The notes under the pieces were generated by a model. The model had not been told where the DNA came from and did no database searches. It saw only the letters and a list, made by a program, of their open reading frames with translations. The position numbers and the translations under genes are program-made. From an uncultured Paracoccaceae bacterium (GTDB lineage: Bacteria > Pseudomonadota > Alphaproteobacteria > Rhodobacterales > Rhodobacteraceae), in contig CANLQK010000004.1 of the NCBI GenBank assembly GCA_947493255.1, positions 365,535 to 429,534 of the forward strand: DNA of 64,000 bases. The letters run 5' to 3'. This document shows positions 52,247 to 61,354 of the stretch, piece by piece (the first letter of the stretch is position 1; every line of letters starts with the position of its first letter).

Positions 52247-54655
52247 TCAGCTTCTGAGCCGCTCTCCCTTGGGGTCAAACGGCGGCTCGGACAGCACCAC
52301 CCCGCGATGTGGCTTGCCCAAAATCATCACATCCACCTGCGTTCCGGCGGGGGTATCTTTAAGGTACCCAAGCGCAAGGCTCATCCCAACGCTGTAGCCA
52401 AACGCCCCCGAAGTAACGCGGCCAACAGGCGTGCCATCCGTTAGGAAAATCGGCTCGCCACCTGTGGCATCAGCGGTGTCTACATCGTTCACATGGATCA
52501 GCGACAAAATCTCGCGCGGAACATTATCTTTAACCTCTAGATAGCTGTCTTTATTAAGAAAATCCTTTTCAGCCTTCACCAAACGATCAAGCCCAACTTC
52601 CTGCGGCCAATATTCTGGCGAATACTCTCGCCCCCAAGACCCATACCCTTTTTCAACCCGCAACGACATCAGTGCCCGCGATCCAACCGGCCCGCCACCT
52701 TCGGCTTGGGCCGCATCCATCAAAGCTTGGTAAACCAAGTCCTGATGTTGTTCTTCGCAGTGAATTTCCCACCCCAAATCACCGGTGAAAGACACGCGCA
52801 ACGCCAAACACCGCACGCCAGCAATGTCCAACCACTTTGACCGCATAAAGGCAAAATCGGACGTCTCCAAAGACGCATTCGTAAGCGTTTGCAATGCCTT
52901 ACGCGACGACGGTCCTGCAATGTTGAACCCGGACCAACTGTCCGTCATGCTTTCAAACGATGTGCCTTTTGGCATTGGCACCATATCCCAGAACCGCTGA
53001 TGATACCGTTCTGCCATGCCAGACCCAATGATCCAGAATTCATCGTCATCCATGCGCGTGACCGTGAAGTCACCCGCGATCCCGCCGTTCACGCCAATCA
53101 GCGGCGTAAGGCAAGACCGGCCAACCTCGCGCGGCATTCGATTAGCAAATACAGCATTCAACCACGCCTCAGATCCCGGACCAGTGCACCGGTATTTCGC
53201 AAAGTTAGAAATATCAATGACACCAACAGCTTGTCGCAACATCTTCACCTCGCGCCCAACGCTGTCAAACCACGGCTGGCGCGTGAAACCAGCGCTGTCA
53301 GGAACGTTTGCATCAAAATACAGCGGATGTTCCCAGCCGTAGTTCAGCCCAAACACCGCCCCCATATCTTGCTGCTTCTTATAAACAGGCCGCGTGCGCA
53401 TTGGCCGCCCTGCGTCTCGTTCCTCGTTCGGGAAATGGATCTTGAACCGGTTGGCATATTGGTCGCCCACACGCGCCTTGGTAAATGCGGCATCCGCCCA
53501 TTTCCCAAACCGCGCCACATCCCACGCAAACATGTCATACGTGGATTCCCCTTTCGTGATCCATTCCGCCGCCATCAACCCCATGCCGCCCGACTGGCTA
53601 AACCCAGGGATAATTCCGTTGCAGCAGAAATAGTTAGACAGGTCAGGGTGCGGGCCAAACAGCACGTTGGAATCCGGTGACCAAATCATTGGCCCATTGA
53701 TGACCCGTTTGATCCCCGCTTCGCCCACGACAGGAACACGGTCAATCGCGCGCATCATGTTGTCTTCGATACGTTCCAAATCATCGGCAAACAGTTCGTG
53801 CCCAAACCCTTGCGGCGTGCCATCCTCAGCCCAGAACCGCACGTCCTTCTCATAGGCGCCGACCAACAATCCCTGCCCTTCTTGGCGCAGGTAATATTCC
53901 CCATCACGGTCCGCGACGGATGGCAAACGACGATCCATCGCAGCAATCTCGGCGATCGTTTCGGTAACAAAATACTGGTGCTCGGTTGGCAATAGCGGCA
54001 ATTCAATGCCCGCCATCTTACCAACCTCGCGCCCCCATAGACCAGCGGCATTGATCACCCATTCGGTGCGTATGTCCCCCTTCGGCGTCTCGACAATCCA
54101 CGACCCGTCCGGTTGTTGCACCGTCGCTGTAACTGGGCAAAACCGCACAATCTCGGCGCCGCGTTGCCGCGCGCCAACAGCATAGGCATTGGTCACTCCT
54201 GATGGGTCCACATTCCCACCATCAGGTTCAAACATCATGCACCGAATGCCGTCGTAGTTCACCAAAGGATGAAGCGCCTCAGCCTCCGCCCGGCTCACCT
54301 CATGAAAGTTCATTCCGTAAAACTTAGCCTTCGCCGCCTGTAATCGCAGCTGATGTTCGCGCTCCTCTGTTTGCGCCAAATACAGGGACCCCGGCTGAAA
54401 CACTCCACAAGATTGCCCCGTCTCTTCCTCCAAGGCATTATAAAGAGTCATGGTGTAATGCTGAATGCGACTGATGTTGGTGCTATCATGCAACCCGTGA
54501 ATGTTCGCTGCAGCGTGCCACGTCGACCCAGACGTCAGTTCGTCGCGCTCCAACAGCACAACATCCGTCCAGCCTAGTTTCGCCAAGTGATACAAGATCG
54601 AACAGCCAATAACGCCGCCCCCAATCACCACCGCCTGCGCATGTGATTTCACCAT
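52247..54655 (-). CDS. FAD-GcvT oxidoreductase, dimethylglycine/sarcosine dehydrogenase family (1)
   Basis: Two-part enzyme of 802 aa. N-terminal DAO-type FAD domain (about 1-390): VIGGGVIGCSILYHLAKLG, then ELTSGSTWHAA, whose His is the covalent FAD attachment site in dimethylglycine dehydrogenase. C-terminal GcvT-like folate-binding region (about 430-800) with RVSFTGDLGWEIH and SLRVEKGYGSWGREYSPEYW. Such enzymes demethylate dimethylglycine, sarcosine or related N-methyl compounds and pass the one-carbon unit to tetrahydrofolate. Its start overlaps the preceding secreted-protein gene by 7 bases. The divergent gene at 55545 is a related enzyme. Exact substrate not determinable. Confidence 0.83.
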   Translation of the reverse strand: MVKSHAQAVVIGGGVIGCSILYHLAKLGWTDVVLLERDELTSGSTWHAAANIHGLHDSTNISRIQHYTMTLYNALEEETGQSCGVFQPGSLYLAQTEEREHQLRLQAAKAKFYGMNFHEVSRAEAEALHPLVNYDGIRCMMFEPDGGNVDPSGVTNAYAVGARQRGAEIVRFCPVTATVQQPDGSWIVETPKGDIRTEWVINAAGLWGREVGKMAGIELPLLPTEHQYFVTETIAEIAAMDRRLPSVADRDGEYYLRQEGQGLLVGAYEKDVRFWAEDGTPQGFGHELFADDLERIEDNMMRAIDRVPVVGEAGIKRVINGPMIWSPDSNVLFGPHPDLSNYFCCNGIIPGFSQSGGMGLMAAEWITKGESTYDMFAWDVARFGKWADAAFTKARVGDQYANRFKIHFPNEERDAGRPMRTRPVYKKQQDMGAVFGLNYGWEHPLYFDANVPDSAGFTRQPWFDSVGREVKMLRQAVGVIDISNFAKYRCTGPGSEAWLNAVFANRMPREVGRSCLTPLIGVNGGIAGDFTVTRMDDDEFWIIGSGMAERYHQRFWDMVPMPKGTSFESMTDSWSGFNIAGPSSRKALQTLTNASLETSDFAFMRSKWLDIAGVRCLALRVSFTGDLGWEIHCEEQHQDLVYQALMDAAQAEGGGPVGSRALMSLRVEKGYGSWGREYSPEYWPQEVGLDRLVKAEKDFLNKDSYLEVKDNVPREILSLIHVNDVDTADATGGEPIFLTDGTPVGRVTSGAFGYSVGMSLALGYLKDTPAGTQVDVMILGKPHRGVVLSEPPFDPKGERLRS

Positions 54656-55416
54656 CCGTCACTGAACTCCGCTGTATTGCTGACCTTTTGTAGGTCAAAA
54701 TTTGCATGAGCCCGAGCGCCAAACTGGCACGCGAACCCGTTGTCTATGTCTTCAATAGAAAGGCCGCCATTTTCGAATGAAAACACCAACCGGCATGGCT
54801 CATCTCCGCCGGACAGAGCCGCATCATGAACAAAGGATCCATCTGAAGTAAGTGCTGCAAGGCCTTGAAATCCTGCGAAATGATAGGTTGGCCCTACAAT
54901 GAAATTGAACCCCACAAGAATGACATTCGGAGCAAGCTGAACAACGTTTGCCTCACCTCCGTTAAACCCAATCTCGTAATTGGGCGCGAACCAATCATTC
55001 ACCCAATGATACCCAACTTCATAGCGCCCCGTCAGGCTCGCGCTCAGCTCCTCGACCGGCTCGTCCTTGAACAACGCCCCCAATTCACCACTGATGGGCT
55101 CCAGTTGCACAGCGTAATCCGTTCCGGCACCCGCCCAATAGCCTTCTAGGTTCCCTTGACCGGTTTCTAGGAAAAACGTGCCCGTAACGGCGCCATCAAC
55201 GGTTTCTTCCAGACGAATGGCGCTTTGACCAAAGGTTTCACCGCTGAGCGATATCCAACTATCCCGCCCATCATAGCGATATCGACCTGCAAGCACGGCC
55301 TCCTCATCTGCCAACTCGACTTCAATCCCATAAGGGCCAATCGATCCGTCAAACCGCACAGTTTCCGCCGCGGCGCCGCCGGCACATAGACCAAACACAC
55401 AGATGATTGCCTTCAT
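54649..55416 (-). CDS. Secreted protein of unknown function, first gene of FAD-GcvT operon
   Basis: Exported protein of 255 aa. Signal peptide MKAIICVFGLCAGGAAA-ETV. The mature part is beta-rich with many Gly, Tyr and Trp (AGRYRYDGRDSWISLSG, then EGYWAGAGTDYAV). A single Cys pair (PCRLVF and GFACQFG) could form a disulphide. No family is recognised. It overlaps the downstream oxidoreductase gene by 7 bases (ATGGTGA), so it is co-expressed with a cytoplasmic methylamine-type enzyme, an unexpected pairing. Confidence 0.65.
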   Translation of the reverse strand: MKAIICVFGLCAGGAAAETVRFDGSIGPYGIEVELADEEAVLAGRYRYDGRDSWISLSGETFGQSAIRLEETVDGAVTGTFFLETGQGNLEGYWAGAGTDYAVQLEPISGELGALFKDEPVEELSASLTGRYEVGYHWVNDWFAPNYEIGFNGGEANVVQLAPNVILVGFNFIVGPTYHFAGFQGLAALTSDGSFVHDAALSGGDEPCRLVFSFENGGLSIEDIDNGFACQFGARAHANFDLQKVSNTAEFSDGW

Positions 55417-55544
55417 TTGATATCCTCTCCATCCAACTATGGTGTTACGCTATCTGCTCCAATTGCCCAAAGGCGACATCTTTCGTCGCACATTGTACAT
55501 CTCGCAGTCTCCGCTCAGGTCATGTTGGCCTAAAGGAGATCACA

Positions 55545-57935
55545 ATGAAAACCACCGCCCGTGTTGTTGTTATTGGTGGAGGCGTCGTCGGCGCCTCTGT
55601 TTTGTACCACCTGACCAAACTGGGTTGGTCTGATGTGATGTTGCTGGAACGGTCCGAACTCACGTCGGGGTCTACGTGGCACGCAGCTGGTGGTTTCCAC
55701 ACGCTTAATGGCGATACGAACATGGCCGCGCTTCAGGGCTACACCATCAAGCTCTACAAAGAACTGGAAGACATCACAGGCATGTCGTGCGGATTGCACC
55801 ACGTCGGCGGTGTTACCCTCGCAGACAACCAAGACCGTTTCGACATGTTGGTCGCCGAGCGGGCCAAACACCGCTACATGGGGTTAGAAACCGAAATCGT
55901 AGGCCCGGACGAGATCGCAAAGATCGCGCCTATCACCAACCTTGATGGTGTTATTGGTGGGTTGTACGACCCCCTTGATGGCCACCTCGACCCATCCGGC
56001 ACCACCCATGCCTACGCCAAGGCGGCCCGCATGGGCGGTGCAACAATCGAAACCCATTGCATGGTCACCGCAACAACCCAGCGCCCCGATGCCACTTGGG
56101 ACGTCGTGACAGACAAAGGCACCATTCATACCGAACATGTGGTCAACGCCGCCGGTCTTTGGGCGCGCGAAGTCGCCGCGATGGCCGGCATCTATGCGCC
56201 CCTTCACCCGATGGAACACCAATACATCGTCACCGATGATGTGCCCGAAATTTATAACCGCGACAGTGAACACCCTCACGTCATGGACCCCGCAGGCGAA
56301 AGCTACCTGCGCCAAGAAGGGCGCGGGCTGTGTATTGGGTTCTACGAACAACCTTGCCGTCCTTGGGCCGTTAACGGAACACCGTGGTCATTTGGGCACG
56401 AACTTTTGCCCGACGACTTTGACAAGATCACAGACAGCATTGAATTCGCTTATAAAAGATTCCCCGCCCTCGAACGTGCCGGCGTCAAATCGGTCGTCCA
56501 CGGCCCGTTTACGTTCGCGCCAGATGGCAACCCGCTGGTTGGGCCGATTCCTGGTGTGCAGGGCTATTGGTCCGCTTGCGGTGTGATGGCGGGGTTCAGC
56601 CAAGGTGGCGGCGTCGGCCTGATGTTGGCCCAATGGATGGTCGAAGGCGAATGCGAACGCGATGTGTCCGCAATGGATGTTGCGCGTTTTGGCGGCTGGA
56701 TCAACGCGGGTTACACCCGCCCAAAGGTCATTGAAAACTACCAGAAACGTTTTTCTATCGCCTATCCAAACGAAGAACTTCCTGCCGCACGCCCCCATCG
56801 AACCACACCGATGTACGACCTCTTTAGCGGCCTTGGCGCCGTTTGGGGCCACCAATACGGGCTCGAGGTTCCCAATTACTTCGCCACAGGCGACGAACCC
56901 ACATTCGAAGAACCCTCCTTCCGCCGCTCAAACGCCTTCAGTGCCGTCGCCCGCGAGGTCACGGCCCTGCGCGAAAACGTCGGGATTACCGAGGTGCACA
57001 ATTTTGGCAAATACGTCGTCCGCGGCGCAACCGCTCGGGCTTGGTTAAACCACATAATGGCAGGTCGTATCCCAAAGGTCGGCCGCATTTCGTTGACCCC
57101 AATGCTGTCCCCCAAAGGCAAACTATTGGGCGACTTCACAGTGTCCTGCTTGGCGGACGATCACTTTATCCTCACCGCGTCTTACGGGGCCCAAGATCAG
57201 CACATGCGCTGGCTCTTGCAACATCAAGATGGTGACGTAAGTATCGAAAATATAAGCGATAAATTGAACGGATTTTCAATCGCAGGACCAAACGCACGCA
57301 CGCTTCTAAAGGCCTGCACGATTGAAGATGCGGATCTTGCCTTCCTCGATGTGCGTCAGCTTACAATCGGTCAAACCAGCTGCACCGTGAACCGCGTCAG
57401 CTATACCGGTGACCTAGGGTATGAAATCTACTGCGATCCAATGGACCAACGTGCCCTTTGGACCACCCTGTGGACAGCGGGCCAACCGATGGACCTTTCC
57501 CTGTTTGGGATGCGCGCAATCATGTCCCTGCGGCTCGACCGGTTCTTTGGCTCATGGATGCGGGAATTCAGCCCCGACTACACGGCGGCAGAAACCGGTA
57601 TGGATAAATTCATCAATTGGAACAAAGACTTCATCGGCAAAGCTGCAGCACAGGCAGAAACACCCGCACGCAAACTTGTCACCTTCGACGTCGACGCAAT
57701 CGATGCCGATGTGACGGCCTATGAACCCATTTTCATTAATGGCAAGGTTTTGGGCTTTTGCACATCAGGCGGCTATTCGCACCACACAGGCAAATCGATC
57801 GCCTTTGGTTTGATCCCAGTCGAACACGCCAAAGACGGGCTGAAGGTCGAGATCGAAATCTTGGGCCAACGGCGTCCCGCGACCCTTATCACGGCCCCTA
57901 TTTTCGACCCTGACGGCAGCCGTATGCGCGGGTAA
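55545..57935 (+). CDS. FAD-GcvT oxidoreductase, dimethylglycine/sarcosine dehydrogenase family (2)
   Basis: Paralogue of the 52.2-kb enzyme, 796 aa with the same architecture. FAD motif VIGGGVVGASVLYHLTKLG, covalent-FAD His in ELTSGSTWHAAGGFH, mid-region GVMAGFSQGGGVGLMLAQWM, and C-terminal GcvT module with RVSYTGDLGYEIYC and SLRLDRFFGSWMREFSPDY. Start MKTTARV at 55545 follows AAAGGAG. It is transcribed divergently, 128 bases from the other operon. The two enzymes probably handle successive or different N-methyl substrates (dimethylglycine, sarcosine, or osmolyte breakdown products). Confidence 0.85.
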   Translation: MKTTARVVVIGGGVVGASVLYHLTKLGWSDVMLLERSELTSGSTWHAAGGFHTLNGDTNMAALQGYTIKLYKELEDITGMSCGLHHVGGVTLADNQDRFDMLVAERAKHRYMGLETEIVGPDEIAKIAPITNLDGVIGGLYDPLDGHLDPSGTTHAYAKAARMGGATIETHCMVTATTQRPDATWDVVTDKGTIHTEHVVNAAGLWAREVAAMAGIYAPLHPMEHQYIVTDDVPEIYNRDSEHPHVMDPAGESYLRQEGRGLCIGFYEQPCRPWAVNGTPWSFGHELLPDDFDKITDSIEFAYKRFPALERAGVKSVVHGPFTFAPDGNPLVGPIPGVQGYWSACGVMAGFSQGGGVGLMLAQWMVEGECERDVSAMDVARFGGWINAGYTRPKVIENYQKRFSIAYPNEELPAARPHRTTPMYDLFSGLGAVWGHQYGLEVPNYFATGDEPTFEEPSFRRSNAFSAVAREVTALRENVGITEVHNFGKYVVRGATARAWLNHIMAGRIPKVGRISLTPMLSPKGKLLGDFTVSCLADDHFILTASYGAQDQHMRWLLQHQDGDVSIENISDKLNGFSIAGPNARTLLKACTIEDADLAFLDVRQLTIGQTSCTVNRVSYTGDLGYEIYCDPMDQRALWTTLWTAGQPMDLSLFGMRAIMSLRLDRFFGSWMREFSPDYTAAETGMDKFINWNKDFIGKAAAQAETPARKLVTFDVDAIDADVTAYEPIFINGKVLGFCTSGGYSHHTGKSIAFGLIPVEHAKDGLKVEIEILGQRRPATLITAPIFDPDGSRMRG

Positions 57936-57987
57936 CACACCAACATATTTTGCTGGAAATTGCCCCGTCATCACGCAACACTGCACC

Positions 57988-58575
57988 ATGATACCAATCC
58001 TTCTCCTCGCGGCGGGGCAATCTTCACGCATGTTGGGCCGTGACAAATTGCTCGAAGACGTTAATGGCACGCCTATCCTACGCATGCTGGCAAACCGCGC
58101 GCTGTCACTGGGGCCAACCTACGTCACCCTTCCGCATGGCACGCACCCGCGCGGCACTGTTCTCCACGACGATGTCGTGGTGGTGCCTGTTCCAAATGCG
58201 CAAAACGGCATGTCGCGCAGCATTTCTGCGGGCGTTAAGGCGCTACCTGACACGGCGACCGGCGTCATCATCATGCCCGCCGATATGCCGGATATCCGCG
58301 AGACAGACCTTGCAGCCCTAAAATCGAAAGCGGCGAATTCCCCCGCCCTCATTGTGCGTGCAATGACCGAAGATGCAAAACCGGGCCACCCCATCTTCTT
58401 TGACCGCAGCCTGTTTTCAGCATTAACCACACTAACCGGCGACCGCGGCGCATTTGAAATTTGCAAAGCCCACGTATCGCAAACCGAATTCATCCCCCTA
58501 AACGGACAACGGGCGCGCCTAGATTTAGACACGCCCGCAGAATGGGAAAACTATAGAAACGGCTTTAAAGCGTAA
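57988..58575 (+). CDS. MobA/MocA-like nucleotidyltransferase
   Basis: NTP-transferase fold protein of 195 aa. Opening LLLAAGQSSRMLGRDKLLEDVNG is the nucleotide-binding signature (G-X-S-X-R-M-G-X-D-K-L type). PADMPDI gives the metal-binding Asp, and GHPIFFD the acceptor site. The family includes molybdopterin cytidylyl- and guanylyltransferases; the residues suggest the MocA type that serves xanthine-dehydrogenase-like enzymes, though none is in the window. It overlaps the convergent Hint gene by 11 bases. Confidence 0.78.
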   Translation: MIPILLLAAGQSSRMLGRDKLLEDVNGTPILRMLANRALSLGPTYVTLPHGTHPRGTVLHDDVVVVPVPNAQNGMSRSISAGVKALPDTATGVIIMPADMPDIRETDLAALKSKAANSPALIVRAMTEDAKPGHPIFFDRSLFSALTTLTGDRGAFEICKAHVSQTEFIPLNGQRARLDLDTPAEWENYRNGFKA

Positions 58576-59743
58576 GCAGCTTTGCTTCGTGTTGCTTCAG
58601 CACTTTTCGTGCCGCCGACCAGCCTTCGCCAGCAGAAACCGTGGCCAGCTCAGGGAACAACGTATTGATTTCATTACGTTGCGCATCCAAAACGCCATCC
58701 AATGAGAAATCACTCGGTTGAAACGTTTCTGTCCAAGCACCGTTCGACAACACAACTTCGTGGCGATCAAAGAGCAGGTGAATATAGGTCACACCGGCTG
58801 ATGTGACATGATCAATGCCGTCCATACCAATCAGATGTTTCGCGGCAGATAAGACTTCTGTTTCTTCAAAATAAAGCGACGTACGTTCGCCTGCCATCAG
58901 CAATCTATGGTTTGGCGACAACAGCAGGTCACGTTCCGGCACACCTGCCCCCAACGAGCCAGCGCGGACTAAGACAGGTTGGAATTCTGGCGAAACCGAC
59001 AAGTCGATATTCGTCAATTCACGCCGACCAGACCACCGAAGTTCTTGAATGCCGTTATCACGGGTGAAAACCTTGTCGCCTTCGCGAAGCGCCTCGACAG
59101 GAATTTCCCCTCGGGGAGTCGCAATCAATGTGCCAGGCGTGAAACAAATAATGTTTTCAATGTTCTTGTATTCCAGACGCCCAAGTTCCTGCCCATTTGG
59201 CGCGGTCTTGATCAGAATTCGGCCATTCTCTTCGTCTGGACCGCCTTGTTCATAAATGATCTGCAGATCAGGAAATTCCTGATAAAGCGCTGCAAAGTTG
59301 ATGACATCGTTATCGTTGCCATCCGCATCTTCCCCGCCATCGATGGATAAAGAGTTGAAGTTGGACGTGGTCAGAATGTTAAACAGGTCATCACCTGTTC
59401 CACCAAAGGCACTATCACCATTGCCGCTCATGAAAATCTGGTCATCACCAGCGCCGCCAAAGACGGTATCTTGACCAAGGTTTTGGGTTCCTTCGTCGTC
59501 TAGAATGATGTCGTCACCATCCCCACCGTACAAAACGTCTTGGCCAGACCCACCTTCAATGGAATCGTCGCCATCACCGCCTTCAACCGTGTCGTTTCCT
59601 TCGCCACCATAAAGCGTGTCATTGCCGCCGCCACCAGACAGGCTGTCTTGCCCGTTCAGACCCGAGATAACATCGTCTTCAGCTACGCCATTGACGTCGC
59701 CGGTCAACGTATCGCCGTTCTGTGTTCCAGTAATGGTGGCCAT
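58565..59743 (-). CDS. RTX-repeat Hint-domain secreted protein (A)
   Basis: Protein of 392 aa. N-terminal third (about 10-125) holds calcium-binding GGXGXDXXX nonapeptides (GGGGNDTLYGGEGNDTVEGG and more). From Cys200 to the end runs a Hint_2 module of 193 residues: CFTPGTLIATPRGE with the Hint Cys1, then LSPNHRLLM with the block-B-like SPNH, and a tail FDRHEVVLSNGAWTE. The canonical intein C-terminal Asn-nucleophile pair is absent. No signal peptide, so export by a type I system is expected. Good RBS (AAGGAG). Most divergent of three neighbouring paralogues. Confidence 0.83.
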   Translation of the reverse strand: MATITGTQNGDTLTGDVNGVAEDDVISGLNGQDSLSGGGGNDTLYGGEGNDTVEGGDGDDSIEGGSGQDVLYGGDGDDIILDDEGTQNLGQDTVFGGAGDDQIFMSGNGDSAFGGTGDDLFNILTTSNFNSLSIDGGEDADGNDNDVINFAALYQEFPDLQIIYEQGGPDEENGRILIKTAPNGQELGRLEYKNIENIICFTPGTLIATPRGEIPVEALREGDKVFTRDNGIQELRWSGRRELTNIDLSVSPEFQPVLVRAGSLGAGVPERDLLLSPNHRLLMAGERTSLYFEETEVLSAAKHLIGMDGIDHVTSAGVTYIHLLFDRHEVVLSNGAWTETFQPSDFSLDGVLDAQRNEINTLFPELATVSAGEGWSAARKVLKQHEAKLLTL

Positions 59744-60031
59744 TTCAAAATCTCCTTGGCGGCAATGATGGCAAATTAAACGCGTTCAAACCCAACGTTT
59801 GCACACTACTTAAGGTAGTTTTAACAAAATTTGAGGGGAAATAGCGACGTTCGGACACCTACGTAGCGTTTCATTGAACGGTTCATTCAATATTGAGGCG
59901 ATTGTTTTCGTCTTAGAAACGCCCACGATATGCGTTTAAATGAAATGCCGAAAAATTAGGCGTAAATTAAAAGACTTACTTAACACATCGCTGAGTCTAG
60001 ACGAATCGACGCCAATAACGCTGAACAAGTA

Positions 60032-61123
60032 TTACTTGGCCAAAAGTTCGGCTTCGTGCTTCTTCAGGCCCCGGCGTGCAGAATGATAAGCTTCCCGGCC
60101 TTGCGCGTCCTGCAACTCTGGGAAGAGCTCGAAGATTTCGTTGCGCTGCGCATTGCCGATCCCCCTAAGGGAACAATCTCCGGGTTGAAAACTCTCGGTC
60201 CACGCGCCGTTCGACAAAATTACTTCATGACGATCGAACATGATGTGAAAGTAGCTGACACTTGAGGCTTGCTCCGCTTCAATTCCATCCATTTCAATTA
60301 GATGTTTCGCCGCTGCCAAAACCTCGTTCTCACCAAAAAATAGCGAAGCGCGCTCGCCAGTCATCAGAACGCGGTGATTAGGGGACAGTGTGAGTGGTTC
60401 ATGCGGTACATTTGGACCAAGCGCACCGACAGCAACACGGACCGGAGCCCATTCAGGGTTTGTCGCCATCTCAAGCGGCGTCACGTCACGACGACCAATC
60501 CAACGAATTTTTTGCTGGCCGTTGTCGCGTGTCATCACAAGGTCACCGACCTTAAGGTCTTCGACCCTTACCTCACCCCGACACGTCGCAATCACAGTTC
60601 CAAGCCCGAAACATGGCACAAGATCCGCATCCTGCCGGTCTGCAACGAGGTTAAACCCCTGCCCTGGAGTATTGTTCGCATAAATCGGGGAAATCAGTTG
60701 AAGCGACTGAATGGGTTGCGCTTCGATTGCCGCCTGATCAGAATTCGCCGAAAACTCCGGCATGAGGTACGTGTCGCCATTGTCAGCTTGCGCAATCACG
60801 GCCGTAATTGTGGCAGTCGTCCCATCAAAATAGGTAATCTGGGCGTTAAACACCATGGCGGCATCAAACGTCTGCTGAACACCATCCACAGTAAAAGTGT
60901 CAGATGCATTACTGTTATCTAGGTCGTAATTCGTTGCTTGACCGTTCGAAAAATCATCGGCGACCCAATCCATAACGTTATCCGTAGACGCAAGTGGGTC
61001 AGCTGCGGAACCATATGTCCCGATCAGGGAATTCACCGCGGCCTGGTCGAGAAGTTGGTCACCCTCGGTCGGATCAATAATTGCGAGATTGCCCAAGTAG
61101 AGCACTTCGAATGACGTTGGCAT
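60032..61123 (-). CDS. Hint-domain protein without RTX repeats (B)
   Basis: Protein of 363 aa; start MPTSFEVLYLG at 61123 after AAGGGGG. The N-terminal 170 residues form a separate domain (LYLGNLAIIDPTEGDQLLDQ, then TYFDGTTATITAVI) of unknown role that I have seen at the front of other roseobacter Hint proteins. The Hint_2 module starts at Cys171 (PCFGLGTVIATCRGE) and is again 193 residues long, ending HEAELLAK. It has no calcium repeats, unlike its two neighbours, so its secretion, if any, may rely on the C-terminal tail. Protein A is downstream on the same strand. Confidence 0.8.
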   Translation of the reverse strand: MPTSFEVLYLGNLAIIDPTEGDQLLDQAAVNSLIGTYGSAADPLASTDNVMDWVADDFSNGQATNYDLDNSNASDTFTVDGVQQTFDAAMVFNAQITYFDGTTATITAVIAQADNGDTYLMPEFSANSDQAAIEAQPIQSLQLISPIYANNTPGQGFNLVADRQDADLVPCFGLGTVIATCRGEVRVEDLKVGDLVMTRDNGQQKIRWIGRRDVTPLEMATNPEWAPVRVAVGALGPNVPHEPLTLSPNHRVLMTGERASLFFGENEVLAAAKHLIEMDGIEAEQASSVSYFHIMFDRHEVILSNGAWTESFQPGDCSLRGIGNAQRNEIFELFPELQDAQGREAYHSARRGLKKHEAELLAK

Positions 61124-61354
61124 TGGACCCCCTTCAGGCTGACAGTTGTACCACTTACCTAAGGTTAGGTGTTCTATGGGTGGAATTAAACGGGGAAACC
61201 CGTTCCGAAAGTACCCACCGGGTTCAACTTTCTGCGAACTCCCTACATCCAAACACGCGACTAAACCGTTGTCCTAAAATGACAAAAGCGGGAGGAAATC
61301 CCCCCGCCTTTGCTTTTATTGTCTCCGCCCGAAGGCGGACACAGCTGCATATAC
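61124..61354. other. Spacer between Hint genes C and B
   Basis: 231 bases without a gene. It holds the 3' hairpins of gene C (61283-61342) and, by position, the promoter of gene B (about 61140-61250), for which no convincing -35/-10 pair was found. The comparable 288-base spacer before gene A (59744-60031) likewise shows no gene, only a short inverted repeat ACTAC-N5-GTAGT near 59807. Confidence 0.4.
61283..61342 (-). terminator. Tandem hairpins after Hint gene C
   Basis: Read on the minus strand, a CGCC-TTCG-GGCG hairpin with flanking TGTC/GACA (61321-61342) is followed by a G/C-rich stem CGGGgg-attt-ccTCCCG with CTTTTG after it (61283-61312). Together they probably end the gene C transcript. 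Confidence 0.6.
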
